A stretch of DNA of 64,000 bases, taken from NCBI GenBank assembly GCA_001557505.1, contig LSAX01000006.1, positions 3,348,001 through 3,412,000 on the forward strand. Direction: 5' to 3'. The position numbers and the translations under genes are program-made. Positions 1 through 10,251 of the stretch are shown here, in pieces. This stretch comes from Reticulascus tulasneorum. Its lineage: Eukaryota; Ascomycota; Sordariomycetes; Glomerellales; Reticulascaceae. Below the pieces are notes generated by a model. The model was given only the letters and a program-made list of their open reading frames with translations. It was not told where the DNA came from and ran no database searches. Within the stretch, counting starts at the first letter, position 1, and each line of letters opens with the position of its first letter.

Positions 1-1193
1 CTGCGAGGTTCGAGATCACAGAAATCCCGAGTGATGTGAGCTTGGAAACCGGCCCGACGCCTAATCATTGAGATCAGGTTAGCTATCAGATTTCTTCTCA
101 ATAATTCAAAATACGTACCGGATACCATCAGCAGTTGGGGAGAGTGAAACACGCCTGCAGACACTATGACCTCCTGAGTAGCTGACAAGGTGTACGTCAA
201 TCCTTGTGTATTCACAGCCACTCCGCTGGCCTTCTTTCCTGGTGTGAACAAAATCTTCGTTGCTTGAGTGTGAGGATACACCATGAGCCCAGTGAAGGCA
301 ACAGCCTCCCGCAAGTAACTCGTCTCCGAAGATGAACGATGGGCATCAGCCGGATCGATGGTGGAGGAAACCCAAGCGCCGAACCCCGTCAGGTTGCCGC
401 TATTTTGGCCAACGGGGCTTAAGGGCATGCCAATCGCCCGCAACGCTCTTGAAAGCCACTCTATGGTGGGATCGACAAAGTTCCCCCATGATACTTGCAA
501 TGGCCCTAGCCCAATGGAAGCACCACAAGCTAGCGGGTCGTAGTTTACCGTCGCATTGGGATTGTTGCGTTTTGCGAGATTGGGAGGCGTCAGAGTGCAC
601 GACCGGCGAAAGAATGGTAAGGCATTGGCAAATCTGTAGCTTGTGTCCCCCACGAGGTCAGCCCACCACCTGTGGGTTCCGACAGTGCCACGGATGTAGG
701 CCATGGTATTGAGGGCAGAGCTACCACCAAGTGTCTTACCCCGAGCATAGTGAATACGCCTTCCTCCAGCACCGATCTGTGGTACAGAAACAAGATCCCA
801 ATCCGCCAGAGGCTGCCTGGGATATACTTCAGTGGTAGCTGTGACGGGCAATGCCAAAGCATAAAACGGAACGACGCTCTGGTTGCCGTTGTCGATCTCA
901 TAGACACCCCCGGCTTCAATTACGGCGACGAAGAACTGCTTTGCCAACCGAGACGCAATGGCAAGTCCGGCAGTACCACCCCCGACAACTATTTCAGCCA
1001 GGTGAGCATATTTGCCGCAAAAAGAGTGATACATATTATGCTCAAGAAATGAGAGGCTCTCACCTACGTAGTCATAAGTCGTATCTGTCCCTGGTACTGC
1101 GAACGCGCTGGATGCTAGTCTCCGCGGACCGGCAGCCCAAGCCGTAGAGGCGAGCGCCAAGCCGGTCATAATGTGAGCCGGTGAGCCCAGCAT
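1..1193 (-). CDS. GMC-family FAD oxidoreductase, 5' part (runs off window)
   Basis: Secreted FAD-dependent alcohol/choline-dehydrogenase-like enzyme. I read three exons: 1193-1064, 988-119 and 60-1, with GT-AG introns of 75 and 58 bases; the phases agree across both junctions. The start at 1193 gives a hydrophobic N-terminus (MLGSPAHIMTGLALASTAWA) that looks like a signal peptide. After it comes the Rossmann FAD motif VVGGGTAGLA, then the GMC signature 1 region GKTLGGSSALNTMAYIRG, and near the left edge the second GMC signature region SPQLLMVSG|VGP, split by the second intron. The C-terminal substrate domain and catalytic His lie outside the window. Substrate cannot be told; aryl-alcohol oxidase or glucose/choline dehydrogenase relatives are possible. 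Family membership is firm from the motifs; exon ends are inferred. Confidence 0.88.
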   Translation of the reverse strand, partial: MLGSPAHIMTGLALASTAWAAGPRRLASSAFAVPGTDTTYDYVGESLSFLEHNMYHSFCGKYAHLAEIVVGGGTAGLAIASRLAKQFFVAVIEAGGVYEIDNGNQSVVPFYALALPVTATTEVYPRQPLADWDLVSVPQIGAGGRRIHYARGKTLGGSSALNTMAYIRGTVGTHRWWADLVGDTSYRFANALPFFRRSCTLTPPNLAKRNNPNATVNYDPLACGASIGLGPLQVSWGNFVDPTIEWLSRALRAIGMPLSPVGQNSGNLTGFGAWVSSTIDPADAHRSSSETSYLREAVAFTGLMVYPHTQATKILFTPGKKASGVAVNTQGLTYTLSATQEVIVSAGVFHSPQLLMVSGTYFELLRRNLIANLISMIRRRAGFQAHITRDFCDLEPR

Positions 1194-2228
1194 TGTCGCC
1201 CCGGGTCGATGGTGAAGAGCGTGGAAATGGGATGATCGGTGTTGGCGGGATTCAGGCGAGACGCTTCCTTGGGGGCAGGAGAGCACCATGCTTGAGGAGT
1301 AGGATCGCCCTGGGATTTAAAGGCCTGGGAAATCAGGGGAAGCCCAAAATAACCATGCAGCCCTGCTCCCGTGCTGACGGGCCAGTCCGGTTCTCTTATC
1401 CATATTCGTGCTTCCGAAAAGGAATCCTGGCAATAGCGCAATGTACTGAAGAGACTGGTGTGCAGAAAGGAAGGCCATTGCGCTGATTTTGGGCTGCAGC
1501 CGGGGCAAGGTTATCTTGTTCCCCGGACTGACCCTTGCAGCATATCCCAAATCATGAGGGGAACCATCTGCTGCGTCTCCAGCTTTTGGTTTGCTGGACT
1601 CATGGATGCGCAAGGTGACAAGTAACGGGGACTACTATCCCCTCACATGCATTTTATTTTATTTTAATTTTAAAGTGTTCCGAATGGTCTGTTACACCAC
1701 CAACAAACTCGAACGACGACTGTACTTGAAGTCTATTAGTAGCCCGCTGTTTTTCTTGGTAATTTTACTACCTTAGCTAGTTTTTTTTTTGTTTAAATCT
1801 ATTATATACTTAGGCCTTTTTAGATTTTTGGCGTAACCTTTGTCCAATTGTCATCTGCTTGGGGTTATGACAGCGTTTGGTAGGGACCACCAGCGGAAGC
1901 TACTTGCCCCTTGAGTGCTGCTTCGACGCCACTGAGGTACCCGGCTGGCCAACTGACCACTTCTTTTACGAGAAGACACTAAACGCCCTATAAGGTCACT
2001 GTAAGTATAGGTTACGAGTCGCTATGGTCACTGTAAATTGGTGGTCGAATCACTATAAAATCGACTTAGGATATATCATTTTTATTGGCCACAATCCATG
2101 TAAAGGCCCGCGGTGGCGTCCAGCAGCCAAAAGTTGACTTCCAACAGTACGGGTTTTTCACGTGATGACCCCCCCCCCCCCAACAAGCTATATAGAACAA
2201 TTTTAAACTAAATCCACCATACAAAAGA
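1194..2228. other. Intergenic, upstream of the GMC gene
   Basis: No gene supported. The small ORFs on both strands have no recognisable domain. From about 1640 the DNA becomes AT-rich. A run of 13 C residues sits at 2169-2181. Confidence 0.6.
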
Positions 2229-2354
2229 GTCGGCTTAGCTCAGTTGGGTAAGATTTCTCCACTTCAGGATTTATTAAAACAAATAACTAACTATTTCAAG
2301 GAGAGCATTGCACTGAAGATGCAAAGGTCGAGTGTTCAATCCACTCAGACGACA
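2229..2354 (+). tRNA. tRNA-Phe(GAA)-like gene interrupted by a 53-bp insert in the D-loop
   Basis: Acceptor 5' strand GTCGGCT (2229-2235) pairs with AGACGAC (2347-2353) with one mismatch (2233/2349). D-stem GCTC (2238-2241) pairs with GAGC (2303-2306). Anticodon stem TTGCA/TGCAA (2308-2312, 2320-2324) holds loop CTGAAGA with anticodon GAA at 2315-2317. T-stem GAGTG/CACTC with loop TTCAATC (2330-2346) carries a good B box, and T-rich sequence follows. Removing 2248-2300 leaves a normal 73-nt tRNA with D-arm GCTCAGTTGGGAGAGC. The insert begins GTAAGA and contains CTAAC, like a spliceosomal intron, but ends CAAG. Nuclear tRNA introns normally sit next to the anticodon, so this is either a pseudogene or an ectopic-intron gene. 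Confidence 0.75.
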
Positions 2355-2507
2355 CTCTTTACTTTTTTCATTTTATATTTTTTATTTTTTTTTATCTCGG
2401 TTAAGGTAAAATATTATTAGTCTTAAAACTTAATTACTTTTTATTTCATTTTTATTTTTAATTGTGTAGAATATAACTGTTCTTTATACAATGAAGAAAT
2501 AATTTTG

Positions 2508-2570
2508 CATCATTTTCACATAGATTATACATCCTTTTCACGTGGATCGTGCATCCTTTTCACGTTTCCA
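2508..2570. repeat. 22-bp tandem repeat, three copies
   Basis: Three tandem copies of a 22-bp unit begin at 2508, 2530 and 2552 (third copy partial). Each starts CATC(A/C)TTTTCAC. They lie in AT-rich DNA between the tRNA-like gene and the truncated hydrolase. No function is implied. Confidence 0.7.
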
Positions 2571-2626
2571 CCCTATGCAAGCAAAGACACACTATAGTTT
2601 TACTCCAACCTTCCTCAGTAGTAAGT

Positions 2627-3931
2627 TCAGTGGTATGCCAGTATCAGGAGTGCACTCTCGAGATCTAGCAGGACCTGGGGCAGTAGCGGGAAATACGAGG
2701 ATGGCACATTTCCTGCACTTAACAGTCCGACTTTCAAGAGGAGTAACGCCGTATTGAGATCTGTAGCGTTGGACCAGTTTTCAGCATCCGCCTTTCGAGG
2801 ATTGAGCTGCACAAATGACCGACTGAAGCGCTCATAGATGTCTTTTGGGGAGGACCCAACATCGTACGAGCACTTCAATGGCCCGGCCTTGTGACAGTAA
2901 ATGAAGAAGGAAGCTATAATTCCATCTAATTTGGTGACGCTCCTCGAGGTATAATTCGTCAAGTAGCTTTCGGTGCTTACAACGCCGTCTAGAACCATGT
3001 TTCCTACTTTTGAAGGAAACATTGAAGCGAATGTTTCGCCAAGGAATGTGCCGTAGCTGATTCCATAGTAGTTCAATAGGTTGCTGGGCTTAGCGGTCCT
3101 TTTACCATCTTCAGTTTCCGCAAACGCGTTGACAATGCTGAGCATGTCCCTCGCGGTGGTTGCAGTGGACATGTACGGGCCGATGCCCCTTTCTCCGCCT
3201 ATTGCCTTCTCGCATTGCTCACCAAGCTCCTTGCCTAGTTGGATAAAACTATCGTAATAATTATCCCAGACTCTCGGAACGGACCTGGGCCTTGGTATCA
3301 TATTCTGATTAATCGTGGTGTTGGGTGAGCAGTTTGCTAAAGGCTTGCTGAAGCCCATGCCCCTGGTGTCAAAACCGGCGATATCCCAGTTGGATCCTAT
3401 GGCGGCCTACCTCATAGACTCAAATCAGCTATCTTCCATTTGAACACAAGGCAAAGGAGAATATAGCGGTAATTCGGGGAGTGCATATCCATATTACACC
3501 AGTTACCGACCTGTTTTGCCAGGTCATATGCAGTAAAAGGCTTGCAGCACTGACCTGAATGGCTGTGGCATAGCCCAGAGCCTCGTTCACACCTGAAACC
3601 CCAGGTCCGCCAGGATTTAAAAGAACCATGCCTTGGTAAGGTCCACTAGGAGAGTTTGGTTGAGCAAGATATTTGACAATGGGAACCGAAGCTCGACCGA
3701 AACTTGCATGCTGGTAATTGAGCGGCACCTATACAACGAGTTTAGCGTAAGGGACGGCGATACAAAGAAGATGAGACAAACATCAAGCCTCGCGCAGAAG
3801 AATCCGTCGTAGCATGGGCACCAAATGAGGGCCGTGGACGACGGCATGTCATCTAAAGTACAATTCTTTGCACAAGCGGCCGTTGTGGTGTGAAACAAAC
3901 CCAGCAGGGCAAGAAAAGACGTGAGGTTCAT
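2627..3931 (-). CDS. Secreted TAP-like alpha/beta hydrolase, truncated at the 3' end
   Basis: Tripeptidyl-aminopeptidase-like alpha/beta hydrolase. Exons: 3931-3782, 3728-3555 and 3406-2627; introns of 53 and 148 bases, phases consistent, about 367 aa. The start at 3931 gives signal peptide MNLTSFLALLGLFHTTTAAC. Family landmarks follow in order: RLDVPLNY across intron 1, LLNPGGPGVSG (oxyanion region), NWDIAGFDTRGMGFS, and nucleophile elbow YYGISYGTFLG. Family members are usually some 500-600 aa and carry the catalytic Asp and His in a C-terminal TAP domain. Here the ORF stops soon after the lid region and runs into AT-rich, tandem-repeat and tRNA-like sequence. The enzyme is therefore probably inactive. 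The 148-base intron is unusually long for this window, so intron 2 is the least certain junction. Confidence 0.8.
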
Positions 3932-4924
3932 TATGATATTAGCCGATAAAACGAAGGACGAGCTAGATGTAAAAAGACTGGAAACAATCGACTTGAAGAG
4001 GGCATGCGGCACGCCTATATATGGCACATTACCTAGGTACTTCTCAATGACAGTAGGCCGAAAGGCAGCGAACAGCCCCCGCACTGCTTTCTTCGATTGA
4101 TGTTGCGCCAAGTTTAGAACTCGCTGTCTATCCCTAGATGGAATACGAGATTTGGATATATTCTTCTCCACAGCACGAAGCTCATCAGGAATCCCTACAG
4201 TGGAGCCCGGCAAGGAGCATCTCGAGTACAGGAAGTGGCCGGAAGCCTCGGTTGTGAGGAGTGACCTGCGAGGTTCAGCGCAAGTAGTAGGATTTTAAGA
4301 GCGCTACTCGCAACAGCAATGTTACGAATCACCATTTGGAAATGCGACTTGACTCCTTTCAAGATTGACGAGGATCCGACGAATTGTGGTGGAGCACGGA
4401 GTCAATTTACCAGCCTGGTAAGCAGGGTCCCTACGAACCGGCCAATCAGCCACGAGAGCTGGAGCCACAATGACTCCGCATGCTCGATTATCCCCGGCTT
4501 GCCTTTGATTATTCGAATGCCGCAAAATTGAACATCTCTCTATCCGCGTCAGAGCAGGGTCCTTACGAGCATCTCCAAAGTTCTTTGCAGCGCCGCAGGT
4601 ACCGAGCATAGTGGCGAGATGTAATAGTGGATCTCAGGTGAAATGGCCCAGTATAATGCCTAGCCATCAACAAGTCTGTGCTGAGAAAGAAAGGCCACAC
4701 TCAGATCTTGGGAGCTAGTTTCGCATTTCTAAATCCCGAAAGAATCGCTATTCTCGAGCGCCCTACGAAGCATACCTGGCATTAGAGTACGGGGCATAGC
4801 CTTGAGGCGTATCGGGGCAAAGTTCTTTGGGGACCGACACGTACGTGGTTAACCCTCTCGACAACACCCCCCTTCCTTCCCTTGGCGTGGTGACGCACTG
4901 AGCATTGCTTTCGAGCCCCAGTCA
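3932..4924. other. Divergent intergenic region
   Basis: Lies between the minus-strand hydrolase and a plus-strand C6 regulator and should contain both promoters. The hydrolase frame stays open upstream to 4213, but the signal peptide supports the start at 3931. No other gene seen. Confidence 0.5.
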
Positions 4925-6667
4925 GTGGACTGCCGTGGACTACAGATGCCCAAGGTCGCACGAGGACGGAGGAAGCGAGCGTATCGACCGAAGACTAGGT
5001 CGGGCTGCCCTACTTGCAAGAGTAAGAATCGCAGGGTCGCGCTAGAGATCAAAGTTGGATCTAATCGTCATTGCAGTACGACGAGTGAAGTGCGACGAGA
5101 CACGGCCGGCTTGTCTTAGATGCACATCCACAAGTCGTGTCTGCGACGGCTACAATGCCACTCAACCACCGGACTCGCTCCAGTCCAGCACAGTCTCTGC
5201 GGCTGCAATAGCAGGTCCATCCTTTGACACGCACCCTTCCCTTCAATCCAAGAGATCGTTCGCTTTCTTCTTGCAGCGAACCTGCCCTCAGCTTGCTGGA
5301 TTTTTTGCATCTGACTTCTGGGAAAGACTTGTCCTCCAGGCCGCATACCATGAGTCTGCTATACGCCATGCTGTTGTCGCCATTGGCTCGGCCCATGAAC
5401 TATTCGAGGACCAGACGGTAAAACCGACGGAGGCTGCCAGGACTTTTGCACTGGAGCAATACAGTTTTGCAATTCGAGATCTACTAGCTCCTCTGTCTCA
5501 GACTGGGGAGCGGAGCGTCGATATTTGCCTTATCTCGTGCATTCTTTTCGCTTGTTTTGAGGTATTAACCCCCTTGCACATCGGTGGCATACTGTTTAAA
5601 TGCTGAATTGCCTAGAATATGCAAGGCCACCATACGTCAGCAATATCCCATATCCAGAGCGGCGCGAAACTTCTGCGTGAAACTGTCTATGACCAGGAGA
5701 GTGGAAAGATCCAACACCGGGTGCTGGGGTCAAGAGCTGATATCGACTCATTCGCTCCATTCGAAGTCCTGGCACGGATGTTCGCCGGACTCGAACCGCA
5801 AATTGCACTGGTAAAAGTATCTACCTCCGATTGCCTAGGTTCTACTTAGCTGACGCATCTGATTAGATGATAGGAGACTACCGATTCGGTGTTTATGAGG
5901 TATATTTTTCTGGTACAACGTACGACGGCGGTCCATTCTCTTTCTCTAGCATCAAAGAGGCCAAAGTCATTTTTGAATATGGCCGTGGTCTGTTTGCCAA
6001 CATTCATGTCGCCCAGCCATTCAACGATTCTATGCATTCACGTGCTGCCATCGACGACCAGATAAGACATTTCACGATCTTGATATCGAACTTCTCGATA
6101 GGATTGCAGGCATTTGTAGACTCAAAGAGCCCATTTTCTACGCAGAGGCAAGACATTGCCGTGGCCGTGCTGAGGCTGCATGTTCTCAACGCCCATGTTT
6201 CATTCCATGTTAAGCATCTTCCTGAAGGTTACCGGTCAGGATGGGAAGAACACATGCCGCAGATCATGGAAATTCTTTTCCTAGCCGAGAAGATTGTCCA
6301 TTATGTCTCGTCTAGAAACGGCTACTCGGGACGAACGACCTCATTCTGTTCAGATATGGGTTACATCATTCCTCTTTATACTGTGGCTAGTCGGTGTGGA
6401 GACCCCGCAATCCGCCGAAAAGCCATTAGTCTCCTTCGCTCGGCATCGCGTCAAGAAGGCTTGTGGAATAGCTTGGTAGCTGCAAAGGCTTCCGAGAGAA
6501 TAATGGAAATTGAGGAGGGCCTGGTAGAAACTTCTAGCGGCACGGATCAGGCGAGGTCGTCGGGCATACGACCGGTTCTACTACTCGATGGAAGAGGGGC
6601 TCGATTACAGTATAATAGTGGCCCGCGTTCTGTGGTTGAGGAAGTTTTTAGCTGGCAAGGTGCATAG
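4925..6667 (+). CDS. Zn(II)2Cys6 transcription factor
   Basis: Nuclear binuclear-zinc-cluster regulator. Exons: 4925-5021, 5077-5561, 5616-5810 and 5867-6667; introns of 55, 54 and 56 bases, all phases agree, about 525 aa. The Cys6 motif is assembled across intron 1: CPTCK + IRRVKCDE, then CLRCTSTSRVC, so all six cysteines are present. A basic stretch (RGRRKRAYRPKTRSG) precedes it. The rest is a helical fungal-specific middle region with no DNA-binding role. An in-frame ATG at 4946 is an alternative start. A GT...AG segment at 5900-5949 looks like an intron but is 50 bases long and would break the frame, so it is kept as coding. Targets unknown. Confidence 0.88.
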
Positions 6668-6752
6668 CTTACCTGCTGTACTATATGCTGCTTGCCTCTG
6701 GGTGAAAGTTGTTATTAAAACAGGACGGGTGGGGCTCGTTAACCCACTCTGA

Positions 6753-7098
6753 TCATCTCAACACTGTGCCCCGTGGTACGAGATGGCCATCGATGATGAG
6801 AGGCTGCTTGTCGTCCGCTAGCAATACCAGCGCCACATGGTCCCCGTATTTGGCGTGGCACACCTGAGAGTTTCGTCTATACAGACCTGGAGGTACTTGC
6901 AGCTTCGCAGCTGCTCGCCAGCGTGATTCTCATCAGTGTTTTGAAAGTAGACCAGATCTCTTCGGCCAGTCTTTTGTAGAGCTTGGGATTGCGGGACAGG
7001 TAAAAGAACATGGCGCTCATGGTGGCTGCGGTGGTGTTGCACTCAGCAATGACGAAGAAGGCCTCTGCCCAGAGCTCGTTGTCCGCCAGAAGGAACAT
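6753..7098 (-). pseudogene. Cytochrome P450 relic (I-helix to pre-heme region)
   Basis: Recognisable P450 fragments lie in shifting frames. First is an I-helix-like stretch ELWAEAFFVIAECNTTAATM and the following FFYLSRNPKLYKRLAEEIW. Next, in another frame, is the ExxR region LRSCKYLQVCIDETLR. Then, after a further frame change, PLIIDGHLVPRGTV, which normally leads toward the PERF/heme region. There is no heme-binding Cys motif downstream and no convincing N-terminal half upstream. The segment up to about 7605 holds no supported gene. The fragment sits just 3' of a C6 regulator. Confidence 0.75.
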
Positions 7099-7605
7099 AG
7101 ATCATGCTTAGCTTATTTGTCCATAGACAGACGATTCTTGATCATTTCTGCGGTAATCTTGACATCTCTGTCTCGGACCTTTTTGCACCGAAGCCCTTCG
7201 TTTTGACGAGTATTGATGATTCATTCCTGGATGTAATAGCACCGCCGAATTCTATCATCTCTCCGCGCTCCAGGTCAGCAACGCCTAGCGTCCACCTTCT
7301 TTCCCAGACTTGGCCATGCCCAAGTTTACAACCATAACATCTAATAAGCTCGAAGACGTATATGTCACGTTCCAAAAGTACACAGGTAAGTTATCCGGCA
7401 TGCCAAATAGACTGAAGGTCAGTATCAGACAGAATAACGCAGAGAGCAGTCATAAAATTCTATTACTACAAACACCATATCTATTTCCTGCTTCTCATAT
7501 AAGCTCGCTTCAACATTGCTTTTCTGGAAGGGAACAACGATAGGATTGGCCAACCCGAAAACTCCACTTCCAATGTGAGATGCAGTAGGGTTGCCACCGA
7601 AAATG

Positions 7606-9657
7606 CTAACATAATGACGCCAACCACAACGTCTCGGCCGTCTGGTCTCTTTGGGAAACGGTCGGCCAAACGTATCTAGTCAGTCTCGCTCGGGCTTCCG
7701 CCCATTGAGTAACCAGGGCAACTTCGCTCCAAGCTCGGATACATCCAGAAAACCAGATCTTTAGCTCGCGAAAAGTGGTGTCATCAGGGGGTCCATTTGC
7801 TCCAGCCAAGCTGAAAGCTCCTACAAACACCCTCCAGAACCAGTAGTCTCGGACAATGCCGCTTCTAGCTCTCATTTCGTCCTCAGAATCTTCTATGTTT
7901 TGCTTCAGAATCAAGAGCAGGCGACGATGAAGCCGGCTCTCCATTGGCTCGCCCGCGTTCCAGAAGCCCAAAACGCTATGCAGATATAGGCTAGACACAA
8001 TGGCTACAACGGACCAAGGAGAAGGGAGTATATGCCGTGGGCCACCACATGCTGCCGATTCTTTGCCACCGCCGTAGACGGATCGTGCATGTGAGTCAAC
8101 GAAATCAACCAATAATCCCGTTGGACCGCCATCGTCCCAAACTTGGTCCAAATCATCCCCAACGTCATCATTGCGCCGATCAGGCTGCCGAAGACCAACT
8201 ACATCTGTTATATCTCGCAGGGAGAGGATGAAATGATTCGCATCAATGTGTTGCGGCTTGCTCCCCGGCGGGGGTGAAGTAAAAAAGTACGGAAACATTC
8301 TCAAAGCCTTGAGTTTTTGCTCAAGTCCGCCAGGCTTCTGCATATGCAATAGGCGCATCGCGCGAAATGCATCGGTAGGGTTTGACATGCTGATTGGTAC
8401 GTCGGGATTGTGGATGAGCGAAGAGTCGCTGAGGCGACTCTTAAGACCGTGGATGACGTTGTATGCTCTAACGATAAATAACATTTCGTGTCAGAAGTAC
8501 AGCTTGCGGTGATGACAATCAACTTACATGATGAAGTATCGATCTGCCATATCCTCTTCTACAGCTTTTGTCCTATCGTGGTCTCGCTGCTCTTTGATGT
8601 CCATGAAGGTCATGAGACCGTCAAGATGTGTCTCGGCTGCAGGTACATTCCCCGAAAAGCACTACACAAGGGTGGTTTATTCAGTATATTGTATACACAC
8701 TGCAAAGATGGCAACCTCCTGGACATACCTCAGCTAAGCAGAGCATGGAAATCTGTTTTATGCAGTGCGTGGCGGTACTCGCGTGCCAGCCTTCAAGCCA
8801 TGTATTGACCATTCGCATGCTCTCGACCTTATGGAAAAGAAGAGTGGATTCAAACAAATTCCTGTTGCCAGATCTCCAGGCATAGTGTAAACCCGCCACT
8901 AAGAGCGTGTTACGAAGTGCGAAAGAGTTCTGAGCAAGTAATGAGATACTGCGGACGTGGGGTTAGAATTAAGACCTCCAACCAGCGGGACAAAACAGTT
9001 TGACCAACCAGTCCCGAGTTCCGTCTTTTGGCAGCACGTCGAAGGGCCCACAAGCTCGGCTAACTATTATTCTAGAGTCAAATACACGCCAGATATAAGA
9101 TCAGAGGCAAGCATCCCTTACAATATTGGAAAAGCTCTTTCGACCTGAACGGCATATGGATAGGGAGGACATCAAAGGGGTCCATGGCGGTGCCTACAAC
9201 TGCTTGCCAAGAAGACGAAGTAGTAGGAGATGACCTTTGTGGCATTTTGACTGACCAGGGCGCCTGCTCCCAGGGTGCCAATTGCTTGCCTTCTGCTCTG
9301 CGCTCTCTGAGTAGGGACTGCGCCTTGCTATATTCACATGACCTCGCTGCATTTAAGCAATTCAAGCTGTTGTTGTTATGATTAGTTGCAGAGAAAAACA
9401 GTAGCCTGTATGTGCGGAACTAGACGGGCAAGCTGTGATAGGCTTTCGAGCCCGATTGATATGCGGCCCGCATCGAACCCATACGCTTGCATATTGTCTC
9501 AGCCAAGAGAGAATAGAGAGATAACCTACCAATGTGGCCGCTGCTCATCGCATCGAATGCGTCGCTGCTTGCAGTTGACACACCCAGTCCTACTACGAGT
9601 ATGATACTGTCGTGTCTGCTTTTTCTTCGATTTCGCACTTTCTGGGGGAGATTCCAT
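7606..9657 (-). CDS. Zn(II)2Cys6 transcription factor with fungal-specific domain
   Basis: Six exons read with consistent phase: 9657-9530, 9366-9122, 9063-9009, 8948-8729, 8661-8528 and 8467-7606; introns of 163, 58, 60, 67 and 60 bases; about 547 aa. The fourth cysteine is created by splicing at 9530/9366, giving CVNCKQRRIRC...CLNC...C, a complete zinc cluster. The remainder matches the common fungal-specific regulator layout: RNTLLVAGLHYAW, AAETHLDGL, LRMFPYFF, then a helical C-terminus with WFWRVFVGAFSLA and an IRAWSEV-W-AR region. That suggests a full-length protein despite the many introns. It is nuclear; targets unknown. The P450 relic immediately downstream may be a lost cluster partner. 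Confidence 0.85.
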
Positions 9658-10251
9658 TGTGAATAAGAACTGCCCAGGAATATTACGATGCACGCTGTTA
9701 TCTGCAAGCGGCATGGATGGAGTAGGATTCGAAGATTCAAGTGTTAACGGCTTTCGAGGGGAAAATTGAGAATGAACCCTCCAGGCAGAACTTCAGTCTA
9801 ACTTGAGTAGGGAATAACCCATACCAAAGTCCCAAATTGGTCCGACCCATGCATGAATGGTACACATGACAAGGATTCGAAGCACGTCCCAGCAGCAAAT
9901 GGAACAGATTGACTGTGGGAACGTAATCCGTGGGTGGTAAAAGTACTTTCGTATGCAATATCTGCTTAATCAACCATCCGGTATATAAATATTTGATTCT
10001 TCATCATGCGTCGACTGTTCCGGGTACTAGCACCTGCTAGCCATTCAGCTGGACTGAGGAATCCTCAGTTAACTACACCTAAGTCCATATTGTAGCCAGA
10101 CTGAAGGGCACTTGCATCCATGACCCCATGGACGTAGGAATCTCCAACGAACGCATAAGCCGCCAAAGCCTCTTGGGGACGCAACACACATGGCGTCTGT
10201 GCCCCATCAATCAGCCAGATCGCATCACTCTCCCAGCCAGCGGGTTGTGAA
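9658..10251. other. Intergenic
   Basis: Upstream of the C6 gene and downstream of the symporter. The open frame at 10065-10298 lies mostly beyond the symporter's stop, in a different frame, and shows no domain. Confidence 0.5.

Noticed and set aside
590..1147. Several plus- and minus-strand ORFs over the GMC gene
   Set aside because: They are shadows of the spliced GMC frame, which carries the FAD and GMC motifs.
5900..5949. Intron-like GTATAT...CTCTAG in the first C6 gene
   Set aside because: 50 bases long, so removal breaks the frame; retention gives a continuous plausible protein.
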